From UBA7672 sp034439955 (GTDB taxonomy: Bacteria > Pseudomonadota > Alphaproteobacteria > Caulobacterales > Hyphomonadaceae), in contig JAWXBJ010000203.1 of NCBI GenBank assembly GCA_034439955.1, positions 1 through 14,679 of the forward strand: DNA of 14,679 bases, written 5' to 3'. A program made the translations under genes and the position numbers. The notes below the pieces were generated by a model that saw only the letters and a list, made by a program, of their open reading frames with translations, was not told the origin of the DNA and did no database searches. This document shows positions 7,188 through 14,340 of the stretch, piece after piece; positions within the stretch are counted from its first letter, which is position 1, and each line of letters starts with the position of its first letter.

Positions 7188-8099
7188 TCAGCGTGTCTCG
7201 CCATGCGCCGGCCCGGGCGAGAAATGCCGCTGCGCCGCCTCGCGGCAGAGATCGCGCATCGTCCGGAAACGCCAATCGAGGGCGGCTCCCAGACGATCCA
7301 CAACCATCGAGGTGTTGAGCGGTCTTTTTTCGAGGAAGGGCAGATCATGCAGGCTGCAGGGCGTCAGATCGACGTGGATCGAAGGCTCGACCTTGCGAAT
7401 TTCCTCGATCAGCATCGCCAGCAGGTCATGGCGGCTGAAGGCTTCGTGCCCCGCGACATGCCAGACGCCTGTCGCGCGCCTGTCACACAGGTCCACCAGG
7501 GCGCGAGCGATGTCATCCACCCAGGCGGGACAGAACACCTGATCGGTCGCGCAGCGTTGGGGCTTTCCAGCCTTTATGTCGCTGACCCACTGGCCGATCA
7601 CCGAGTGCGTGTCGGTTTCCAGGCCGACCACCTTTGACAGCCGCACTGTCAGCCACGGCTTGGCGATCGTCCCAAGCCACAGCTCAACCGCGCGCTTCTG
7701 CACGCCGTAGCTGGTGCGCGGAACCGCCTCATCGTCCTCGGAATAGCCGCCGCGCACACCGTCGAAAACATAGTCTGTCGAAAAAAAGACCGGCACGGCG
7801 CCGGCGCTGAGCACGTCCTCCAGCAGACGGACGACGCTCACAATGTTCACGGCCATGGTTCCGGCCGGATCGCGCGCGCAGCGTTCCGGGTCGATCGCGC
7901 CATAGGGCACGAAAACATGCGACACTTCCGCGCCCACCCGCTCGATCAGGCTCGCCGCCGATTCCGTCATCGCGACAAAGTGCGCGAGTCCCTCCTTCGG
8001 CCGCGAGGCATAGGTTCCATGGCCGCGCTCGCCCAGCCGGTGCAGCAGTCGCTGTCCGACATAGCCCGATGCGCCAATCACGATGGCTTTGCCGATCAA
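7188..8099 (-). CDS. NAD(P)-dependent sugar reductase/epimerase, RmlD-like extended SDR
   Basis: The 303-residue protein is an extended short-chain dehydrogenase. It has the nucleotide-binding GASGYVGQ loop (9-16), the FFSTDYVFDG strand (105-114) characteristic of dTDP-4-dehydrorhamnose reductase (RmlD), and the catalytic YGVQK (Tyr131, Lys135). The late segment KRPLNTSMVVDRL (258-270) also fits RmlD-type enzymes. These reduce 4-keto sugar nucleotides, for example in the last step to dTDP-L-rhamnose. No RmlA, RmlB or RmlC gene lies in the window, so the exact substrate is open; it could be another deoxysugar nucleotide. The start is TTG at 8099, supported by AAGGTG 5 bases upstream. The gene diverges from the TPR-glycosyltransferase gene across a 191-base gap. 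Confidence 0.85.
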   Translation of the reverse strand: MIGKAIVIGASGYVGQRLLHRLGERGHGTYASRPKEGLAHFVAMTESAASLIERVGAEVSHVFVPYGAIDPERCARDPAGTMAVNIVSVVRLLEDVLSAGAVPVFFSTDYVFDGVRGGYSEDDEAVPRTSYGVQKRAVELWLGTIAKPWLTVRLSKVVGLETDTHSVIGQWVSDIKAGKPQRCATDQVFCPAWVDDIARALVDLCDRRATGVWHVAGHEAFSRHDLLAMLIEEIRKVEPSIHVDLTPCSLHDLPFLEKRPLNTSMVVDRLGAALDWRFRTMRDLCREAAQRHFSPGPAHGETR

Positions 8100-8104
8100 A
8101 GACG

Positions 8105-8110
8105 CACCTT
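8105..8110 (-). promoter_or_regulatory. Ribosome binding site fixing a TTG start
   Basis: AAGGTG on the minus strand lies 5 bases before TTG (8099-8097). No ATG or GTG lies near in the same frame, and the next residues already form the first strand of the Rossmann fold (GKAIVIGASG), so this TTG is the likely start of the reductase. Confidence 0.55.
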
Positions 8111-8234
8111 TGTTCCATTTTGGACGAATGCCGTCGCCACAGCTTGCTTTTCACCCTTTTGATTGCCTAAGGCGGTGAAGCCAAATACTTTCTGCGTTGG
8201 GGACTAAGGGCGGCTGCACATAAGTTGCGGGGTT

Positions 8235-8268
8235 CCGGCCGTTGGTTCAGGCCTGAATCAACGGTCGG
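8235..8268. promoter_or_regulatory. 34-base near-perfect palindrome upstream of the TPR-glycosyltransferase gene
   Basis: The left arm CCGGCCGTTGGTTCAGG (8235-8251) and right arm CCTGAATCAACGGTCGG (8252-8268) are complementary at 15 of 17 positions. The two differences (8245/8258 and 8238/8265) are both C-to-T changes that leave G-U pairs in RNA, so the transcript could fold along its whole length. The repeat has no spacer, like an operator bound by a symmetric dimer, and ends 22 bases before the ATG at 8291. It may be an operator for one or both divergent genes, or an mRNA leader hairpin. No U-tract follows it, and the G-rich ribosome binding region (about 8279-8286) lies outside it. Confidence 0.6.
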
Positions 8269-8290
8269 GTAGACACGATGGGTGGGCGAC

Positions 8291-10720
8291 ATGAGCACGG
8301 CGACGCGAACTGGCAGAACTGGCCCGGGCCTGTTTGGACGCGCGTCCGACATCCGAAAACGTGTTGCGGCGCGGATGAAGGGTGGCGCGGAGAAGTCGGT
8401 ACCGCGCACACGGGACGAAATTCGAGCCCAGATCAAGGCCTATCAGGCCTCTCCCTCGCCGACGCAGAGGATACCGCTCCTGGCGCTGGGCGACTTGCTG
8501 CTTGATCAGCACAACGACGCCGTCGGCGCGGTGGAAGCCTATCTTTTCGCCTGTGATCGCGATCCGATCGCAAAATGGGAATTCGGTGAGCGTCTCCTCG
8601 TGGCCATTGACGCAAGGCGGATCGCCGGGTCCGAACTCGAAACGGTCGTTCGGGCCATCTCTACGCAACGGGAATCGGTCATCGTTCCGGACCTGTGGCG
8701 AGGCATAGCCCGCTCCGCCCTGAATCTCGAAGACCTCGCGCTGGCAAAGTCGGTCCTGATCCTGATCATGCCCCAGGGCGACCCCGAACTGCTGCACGAA
8801 CTTGCCGAAATGGCTCGTGAGGGAGGCAAGGCATGGGCGTCGCTAGATGCCCTGGATGCGCTTGGGGCACGGGTGGACGCAGGTACGTACTCGCCGGGTA
8901 TGGGTTTCTATCTGAAACGCGGTCATGCGCAGCTGGAGGCGGGCGCCGTCGCCGCCGCCGTGGCCTCCTACGCCCGCGCTCAGGCCGCCAATCCGGAGGC
9001 GAAACTTCACCTAGGCGGTCACCTGCTTACCTCCCTCGACAGGCTCAATCTGAACGCCGAACAGCTGCGACTGCTTGTCGTGGAGCTTGATTCGGCGGAC
9101 TGTCTCGTTCCTGATCTTCGGCCCAGGTTCCTGTTGGCGCTGATCGAATCTTCGCGGTCTCACGAGAATCTTCTGGCCGCCGATCAACTCGTACGACTGA
9201 TCCCCAGGCGGAATCTGATCGAGATGGCCGACCAGGCGCTTGGGGTGGCCAAGCACGCCGTCGCTCTCTTCTGCTATGAGGAAGCGATAAAGAAAGAACC
9301 GCAGGACGTTCTGACCCGCCTGCAGATCGGAATCACGCACTATCTCGCGAACGACCATCAGGCGGCGGAAGCGCATTTCTCGACCCTGATGACGCTTCAG
9401 GAAGCGGAGCGCCAACGCTGGGGCGTCGATAAAATGCCGGTGAGGGTGATGCACTGGACCTGGATCCAGGCGTTCGGCCACATCACGTGCATCGACACCT
9501 ACATCAAGGCCATGAAGCTCGGCTGGCTTCCGGACCACACGACCTATCTCGGTTTTGACCGCACGAACCCGCCCGCTGGCTGGCGTCTCCTGACGTATTT
9601 TTCCAAGTATCTCGAAATCGTGGGTGCGGCAGGCGACAGCGGTCCCGCCATCGACAGGATGATCTTTGGCAGCGACGATCAGGGTCTCAACGCCTACCAG
9701 AAGGATATCCGCCGGGCTTCGCTGATGAACTTCTTCTGGGCCCTTCCGAACAACGAGGGGCGGATGCGCTATTTCGGCAATATCGGATCTGACGTTCAGC
9801 GCGCCTGGAAAGCTGAGGGACGCGAGCCGCTGATCAAGATCGAGGATGACGAAAGGGCCCGCTTCCGGACGGTCATGGAACAGAGCGTCGGCTTGCCCAG
9901 GGACGCCTGGTTTGTCCTTCTGCACGTCCGGGAGTCCAGCTTCAAGCCAGGTTGGGAAACGCACCACCAGTACACGCGCAACGCGGTCATCGACACCTAT
10001 GACCGTGCGATCGAGCACATTGTTTCGCAGGGCGGCTGGGTGATCCGCGGCGGAGACCCGTCCATGCGTCGCCTGCCGCCGCGCAAGAACGTCATAGATT
10101 ACGCCACAAGTCCGATGCGAAGCCCGGAGCTGGACGTTCTGCTGTGCGCCGAATGCAAATTCTTCCTGGGCACGAATTCAGGCTTCAGCCTGGCGCCGCC
10201 GCTGTTCGGAAAACGCTGCCTGCTGACAAACTGGAGCCCGCTCGCCAATCCGAACTGGTATCCGGACGACATTTTCGTGCCCAAGCTGGTGCGCGAGCGC
10301 AAGACGGGCCGCTATCTCTCCATCCAGGAGATGTACCAGTCCAAGGCGGGCTGGAGCCAGTTCTCCCGCGATTTTCAGACCGACTGGGAGAAAATCGACA
10401 GTTCATCGGAGGATATTCTCCTGGCTGTGAAGGAAATGATGAATGAGCTGGATAACGGCGTCCGGCGCAGCGACGAAGCCCTGCGGCGGGAGGCGCGTTA
10501 CCACGAGATTGTCGAGCGGAACGCAGGATACATCGGCAGCCGGCTAAGCGACGGGTTCCTTGAGCGGAATGCATTCCTGCTGGATGAAAGCGGCCGTACC
10601 CCAGGCGCGGGCGAGGCTGCGCCTGCTGGTACAGGCCTCCGCCAGATCAAGGGGGCGCCGTCAGCGCAAGCCTCCCACGACCGCTCGTCGAACGGCGCGC
10701 CGAGAAGCAACGCCACATGA
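8291..10720 (+). CDS. TPR-repeat protein fused to a TIGR04372-type glycosyltransferase domain
   Basis: The 809-residue protein begins with a helical repeat region (about 45-390). It has TPR-like units such as ALGDLLLDQHNDAVGAVEAY and YEEAIKKEPQDVLTRLQIG. From about 390 comes a domain I assign to the putative glycosyltransferase family TIGR04372, judging by QAFGHITCIDTYIKAMKLGW, VLLHVRE (about 543-549), QGGWVIRGGDPSMRRLP (about 578-594), DVLLCAECKFFLGTNSGF and GKRCLLTNW. TPR-linked transferases often act on proteins, with the repeats binding the acceptor, but a glycan acceptor is equally possible. The Ser/Ala/Gly-rich last 60 residues look disordered. ATG at 8291, preceded by GGGTGGG, is preferred; GTG at 8282 in the same frame would add three residues. 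No signal peptide is seen, so it is probably cytoplasmic. The next gene follows after 65 bases on the same strand. Confidence 0.85.
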   Translation: MSTATRTGRTGPGLFGRASDIRKRVAARMKGGAEKSVPRTRDEIRAQIKAYQASPSPTQRIPLLALGDLLLDQHNDAVGAVEAYLFACDRDPIAKWEFGERLLVAIDARRIAGSELETVVRAISTQRESVIVPDLWRGIARSALNLEDLALAKSVLILIMPQGDPELLHELAEMAREGGKAWASLDALDALGARVDAGTYSPGMGFYLKRGHAQLEAGAVAAAVASYARAQAANPEAKLHLGGHLLTSLDRLNLNAEQLRLLVVELDSADCLVPDLRPRFLLALIESSRSHENLLAADQLVRLIPRRNLIEMADQALGVAKHAVALFCYEEAIKKEPQDVLTRLQIGITHYLANDHQAAEAHFSTLMTLQEAERQRWGVDKMPVRVMHWTWIQAFGHITCIDTYIKAMKLGWLPDHTTYLGFDRTNPPAGWRLLTYFSKYLEIVGAAGDSGPAIDRMIFGSDDQGLNAYQKDIRRASLMNFFWALPNNEGRMRYFGNIGSDVQRAWKAEGREPLIKIEDDERARFRTVMEQSVGLPRDAWFVLLHVRESSFKPGWETHHQYTRNAVIDTYDRAIEHIVSQGGWVIRGGDPSMRRLPPRKNVIDYATSPMRSPELDVLLCAECKFFLGTNSGFSLAPPLFGKRCLLTNWSPLANPNWYPDDIFVPKLVRERKTGRYLSIQEMYQSKAGWSQFSRDFQTDWEKIDSSSEDILLAVKEMMNELDNGVRRSDEALRREARYHEIVERNAGYIGSRLSDGFLERNAFLLDESGRTPGAGEAAPAGTGLRQIKGAPSAQASHDRSSNGAPRSNAT

Positions 10721-10785
10721 CTTTGTTTGGCGCTGCGGTCGCCTGCTGTCGCCAGCAAATGTAAAAGGGTTTACTGCGCGTCGCC

Positions 10786-12648
10786 ATGAGTAAGGTTCGA
10801 ACCTCCGCGCGAGCCCTCGCGGCCTCCAGAAAGACAGTGTCTCCCAATCAGGCGGACGCCGTCACGCTGATCGCGCCCGTCTGGGGCAGCCGCCACATTG
10901 AACGGTTTCTGGATCTCGTTCTGCCGACCTGGCTGTCGCCGGGAAACGCCCCGGCCTTGAGTAAGGATCCGGGCCTAATCGTTCGGATCATGACGCGGGC
11001 GGCCGACATCGCGAGGCTTGATGGAACGGACGGCGTCAACGCCCTTCGCAAGGTATCCGAGGTCGAGTTCTCGACGATTGACGATTTGCTCGCGCCCGAT
11101 TGCGTTCCGGTAACCCTCACGCTCGCACTCCATCGCGGCATTGCGCGGGGCGTCGTCGCCGGACGCCCCCGGTCTTTCCTTTTCATCAACAGCGATTTCG
11201 CCCTTGCCGATGGGTCCCTGGCTTACGCGGCGCGGGCGATCCAGTCGGGTAAACGCCTGTTGCTTTCACCGAGCCTCAGGGTCGATGAGGAGAGTATCCG
11301 GCCCGCACTTCGCGCCCGGCTACAGGAACCGGCATTTCGCGGTTTTCCGCCGCGCGAGATGGTCGGCCTCGCGCTTCAACACCTTCACCCAACGGTCCAT
11401 TCCAGCCGCATGGACCAGGCCTGGCTCAAATCCCGGCATACGCACCAGCTGTACTGGCTTCAGGATCAGGACACCCTTCTCGCGCGCGGCTTCTGCCTTT
11501 TCGCCCTTGGCCTCACCACGTCCGAGCCGCCCCCTCCCGCCGCCGCTTTCTGCGATTACGGCATGGGGCCGATGATCACCGGCGACATCGCCGCCGACAT
11601 CGTCGATCACAGCGACAAGTTCCTGGCGCTTGAGATCGCGCCGCACGACTACGAGGCTGGCCTGTGTGATTTCGGGCCGCCCGACACGGGCGAGATAGGC
11701 AGGCAGTTGCAGCAGTGGACAACCGAATTCCACCGCCGCCAGGCTCTGACGCCGCTGGTGTTTACCGCCGCCCCCCCTGATGCGCCGCAGCTCCCGGCTC
11801 ATCTACCCTCTACTGCCGCGATCAGCGCAATCCTTGGTCAGCTTGGTCCGCCACAACCCATGAGCCGCCACCCCAACTGGCAGGGTGGACTTCTTGGCTG
11901 GCTGCGCAGCCGCGAGGAGATTGGAATCCTCTCAGTGCCGGTGGAAATCGACGCCAAGAGCGGACTGCCGGCTGCGCCGGAACGGGTTGCGCCGCGAGCG
12001 GCGCTTCGGACTGCGGCGAGGCGGTTTCTGGTCGGTGGAGCCCGGCGGGCGCCCTGGCAACCCTATCACACCCTGTCGCGGAACCTCGCGGGGCTTGTCG
12101 GGGAGGCTTCCGCCGAACAGCCTCGCCCATCGGCCCTGGGCGCAAGCCGGCTGTACAGCTTTCAGCCGCTCGACGAGTTCAGGAACCGCCACGATCCAGC
12201 GCCCGGGAGCAGCCTGATCATCGGTCTGGATCTCACCAACTGGAGTTCCGCGAGGTCGTTTCTCAACCAGGCGCGGCTCGCCGGCGTCGAGGGGCAGAAA
12301 CAGCATTTCCTGTTGACCCATGCGGACGACAGCCCGATCACGGCGCTTGACCTCAGCCGCATCCATTCGGCCGCTGATTTCCTCGAGACCGAGGCGCTGC
12401 TCTTCTTCGACACCCGTCTCGATGCAGCCGCAGAGAAGGCTTATGGCCGCATTGCCGACGGGAATTGGTCTTCAAGACCCGCCTCGCTTGCGTTCGACGC
12501 GCTGCTGGCGCCGGTCTGGACCGCAGCCTGTCTCGCGAGCGGGTTGCTTTCCAGACTTCGGCCAGTTTCGTGGCGTCCCCGCGCGACGAATGTCGCGCTG
12601 CTGACGGGCCGCGTGCGCTGGAATGCGCGGACGCGGGATGGCGCTTGA
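10786..12648 (+). CDS. Large glycosyltransferase-like protein of an unnamed family (VWG/NxDF), paralog 2
   Basis: The 620-residue protein aligns over its first 290 or so residues with the product of 1749-3752. Shared positions are APVWGS (30-35), LSPGN (50-54), IMTRA (68-72), IDDLLAP (98-104), LTLALHRG (111-118), FINSDFALADG (133-143), FCDYGMGP (255-262) and DHSDKFLALEIAPHD (274-288). The distance from N-x-D to CDY is almost equal in both (about 120 residues). The C-terminal half differs more; it has an aromatic/Arg-rich stretch and a final hydrophobic segment near 555-580 that is too weak to call a membrane anchor. The motif pattern suggests a GT-A-like transferase, but I cannot name the family. 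It lies downstream of the TIGR04372 gene and upstream of a methyltransferase, all on one strand, probably one transcript. The ATG at 10786 has only a distant AGGG as a possible ribosome binding site. Confidence 0.75.
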   Translation: MSKVRTSARALAASRKTVSPNQADAVTLIAPVWGSRHIERFLDLVLPTWLSPGNAPALSKDPGLIVRIMTRAADIARLDGTDGVNALRKVSEVEFSTIDDLLAPDCVPVTLTLALHRGIARGVVAGRPRSFLFINSDFALADGSLAYAARAIQSGKRLLLSPSLRVDEESIRPALRARLQEPAFRGFPPREMVGLALQHLHPTVHSSRMDQAWLKSRHTHQLYWLQDQDTLLARGFCLFALGLTTSEPPPPAAAFCDYGMGPMITGDIAADIVDHSDKFLALEIAPHDYEAGLCDFGPPDTGEIGRQLQQWTTEFHRRQALTPLVFTAAPPDAPQLPAHLPSTAAISAILGQLGPPQPMSRHPNWQGGLLGWLRSREEIGILSVPVEIDAKSGLPAAPERVAPRAALRTAARRFLVGGARRAPWQPYHTLSRNLAGLVGEASAEQPRPSALGASRLYSFQPLDEFRNRHDPAPGSSLIIGLDLTNWSSARSFLNQARLAGVEGQKQHFLLTHADDSPITALDLSRIHSAADFLETEALLFFDTRLDAAAEKAYGRIADGNWSSRPASLAFDALLAPVWTAACLASGLLSRLRPVSWRPRATNVALLTGRVRWNARTRDGA

Positions 12649-12730
12649 CCCCCCTGCTTGCAAAGCAACTTGTCTGCGTCTGGTTGAACGCTGCTTGCTT
12701 CTGGCGCGATGACAGGTCGGAATTTCGAAC

Positions 12731-12736
12731 GGAGAG
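12731..12736 (+). promoter_or_regulatory. Ribosome binding site choosing the methyltransferase start
   Basis: GGAGAG lies 5 bases before the ATG at 12742. The earlier in-frame ATG at 12709 would add 11 residues and lacks such a site, so 12742 is taken as the start. Confidence 0.65.
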
Positions 12737-12741
12737 ACCAG

Positions 12742-13422
12742 ATGGCGGATGACACGACGCGCGACCCGGTGAACGCGCACGGTTACGAGATCCAGAAGAA
12801 GATCGGCCCCACCCGGCTTGGCGTCCACAAGAACTGGGAATGGTATGACGACCCCAAGCGGGTGATGTTTTCCCTTTCGCGCTACAAATTCGTCTCCAAG
12901 ATGTTCGAGGGCCGCGAGAACGTGCTCGAGTTCGGCTGCGGCGACGGCTTCAATGCGCCGATCGTGAAGCAGGGCGTGAAGAAGCTGACCATCAGCGACT
13001 TCGATCCAAGGTACATCGCCGACGCCAAGGAGCGGATGCGCGACAAATGGCCTTATGACGCCTATGTCGTCGATATCACGAGGGACCCGATTCCAGCGGG
13101 ACCCTATGACGGGATTTATTCCATGGATGTGATGGAGCATCTTCCCGCAGAGTGGGACGATCTCGTGGTCACGAAGCTTTGCGATGCGCTCACGCCCGAC
13201 GGTGCGCTGATCATCGGCATGCCATCGCTGGAAAGTCAGGTGTACGCCTCGCCCGCCTCGAAGGAAGGCCATATCAATTGCAAGTCGGCGCCGGACATGA
13301 AGGCGCTGATGCAGAAGTATTTCCACTCGGTGTTCATGTTCTCGATGAACGACGAGGTGGTGCATACGGGCTACCACAAGATGGCCCATTACATCATCGC
13401 GCTCTGCGCCCACAAGAAATAG
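12742..13422 (+). CDS. Class I SAM-dependent methyltransferase
   Basis: The 226-residue protein has the standard class I fold signals: motif I VLEFGCGDG (61-69), the acidic end of strand 2 in ISDFDP (84-89), an acidic VVDITRD (109-115), YSMDVMEHLP (126-135) at strand 4, and DGALIIGMPS (153-162) at strand 5. The family is the broad Methyltransf_11/23 type, whose members act on small molecules, lipids, quinones and sugars. The sequence does not show the substrate; context suggests O- or N-methylation of a glycan precursor. It follows the VWG/NxDF paralog after 93 bases on the same strand, with its own good ribosome binding site. A strong inverted repeat follows its stop. Confidence 0.9.
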   Translation: MADDTTRDPVNAHGYEIQKKIGPTRLGVHKNWEWYDDPKRVMFSLSRYKFVSKMFEGRENVLEFGCGDGFNAPIVKQGVKKLTISDFDPRYIADAKERMRDKWPYDAYVVDITRDPIPAGPYDGIYSMDVMEHLPAEWDDLVVTKLCDALTPDGALIIGMPSLESQVYASPASKEGHINCKSAPDMKALMQKYFHSVFMFSMNDEVVHTGYHKMAHYIIALCAHKK

Positions 13423-13436
13423 GCGGCGCTAGGGCG

Positions 13437-13474
13437 TTTTCAGGCGAGCCAGGAACCGGCTCGCCGTCAGAAAA
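13437..13474. terminator. Strong inverted repeat between convergent genes, possible bidirectional terminator
   Basis: GGCGAGCC (13443-13450) and GGCTCGCC (13458-13465) form a perfect 8-bp GC-rich stem around the 7-base loop AGGAACC. It is flanked by TTTTC (13437-13441) and GAAAA (13470-13474), which can pair as an outer stem. It lies 14 bases after the methyltransferase stop, in the gap facing the nucleotidyltransferase. The T-run is on the 5' side on the plus strand and there is no U-tract right after the stem on either strand, so it is not a textbook terminator. Confidence 0.42.
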
Positions 13475-13580
13475 GGCGACCAAACAAGAATCTACACCAA
13501 TGAATCCAGCGCAACTTCCTTCGATGAATCATGCTCGACATTCTGAAGCGCTGTGCGCTTTCGCTTCAACCGATCCGGCT

Positions 13581-14303
13581 CTACCGGCTGGACTGCCGCA
13601 GTCCGCCTGACCGCGCATCCGCTTCCGCCGTCGCCAGCGAAGCGGGATTGCCGATGTCACGATGATAGCCCGTGTGCTCATAGGCCTGGATGCGCCCGAG
13701 AAAGTGGGGAATGACCTCGGTCTGCAGATCCACGAACGGCGTGTTCAGGGCGCTGGCGAACGCACGCATTTCCGGCTCGATGAGGTAGACGGCGCCGTTC
13801 GCGAGGTCGCCCGGAGGGTCATCCACCTTTTCATGAAAGGCCTTCAACAGACCATGGCGATCAAGTTCCAGTATGCCGCAGGATTTTGGATCGTCGGTGC
13901 GGAAGCTCAGCATTGTCATGACGCAACCGACCGGCCGCCGGGCATGAGCCGCGACCATGTCCCCGACGCTGAAATCGGTGAGGTTGTCGGCGTGGGCGAG
14001 AAGGACAGACACGTCGCCGAAATAGTCGCTGTTGGCGACAAGGGTGCCGCCGGTTCCCAGCAATTCAGGTTCGAACACCTGGTCGATGCGTGACTTCCAT
14101 GCCGAGGAAGCGATATGCGTCGCGACGCGATCAGCAAAATAGTGGGTGTTGACGAGTGCGCGTTCGATGCCGCTCTCGAACAACAGGTCGAACCAGTAGT
14201 CGAGAAGCGGCCGGCCGTTGATCGGCACGAGGCATTTGGGAATCGAATCCGTTATCGGCCGCAGGCGCGTTCCAAGTCCCGCGGCGAGTAGCAAAGCCCG
14301 CAT
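13581..14303 (-). CDS. Sugar-1-phosphate nucleotidyltransferase
   Basis: The 240-residue protein is a compact NTP_transferase-fold enzyme. It has the nucleotide-binding signature AAGLGTRLRP followed by IPKCLVP (7-27), the LLGTGGTL loop (81-88), the HADN metal/sugar-phosphate site (104-107) and NGAVYLI near 168-174. Such enzymes join a sugar 1-phosphate to an NTP, releasing diphosphate. Length and motifs fit short mannose-1-phosphate or heptose-1-phosphate guanylyltransferases (HddC-like) as well as other pyrophosphorylases, so base and sugar are not assigned. It follows a PfkB-type kinase after 37 bases on the same strand. That pairing suggests kinase then nucleotidyltransferase in one activation pathway. 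The ATG at 14303 is preceded by CGGAA about 8 bases upstream. Confidence is high for the enzyme class. Confidence 0.88.
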   Translation of the reverse strand: MRALLLAAGLGTRLRPITDSIPKCLVPINGRPLLDYWFDLLFESGIERALVNTHYFADRVATHIASSAWKSRIDQVFEPELLGTGGTLVANSDYFGDVSVLLAHADNLTDFSVGDMVAAHARRPVGCVMTMLSFRTDDPKSCGILELDRHGLLKAFHEKVDDPPGDLANGAVYLIEPEMRAFASALNTPFVDLQTEVIPHFLGRIQAYEHTGYHRDIGNPASLATAEADARSGGLRQSSR

Positions 14304-14340
14304 TCATGGGTTCCGGTGCTGTCAGGCTGCGGGGCTCGCT

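Noticed and set aside
9011..10018. 335-residue open frame on the minus strand within the TPR-glycosyltransferase gene
   Set aside because: It is antisense to conserved TIGR04372-type motifs and shows no family signature.
12472..13413. 313-residue open frame on the minus strand opposite the methyltransferase
   Set aside because: The plus-strand frame has all class I methyltransferase motifs and a good ribosome binding site. The antisense product is His/Arg-rich without motifs.
13546..13568. Overlapping inverted repeats AAGCGC/GCGCTT and TGAAGCG/CGCTTCA
   Set aside because: They are short and mutually exclusive, with no U-tract. They may help end transcription between convergent genes but are not strong enough to annotate.
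13531..13665. Possible 44-residue small protein beginning MLDILKRCALSLQP
   Set aside because: It has no ribosome binding site and overlaps antisense the end of the nucleotidyltransferase gene. The protein-like start may be chance.
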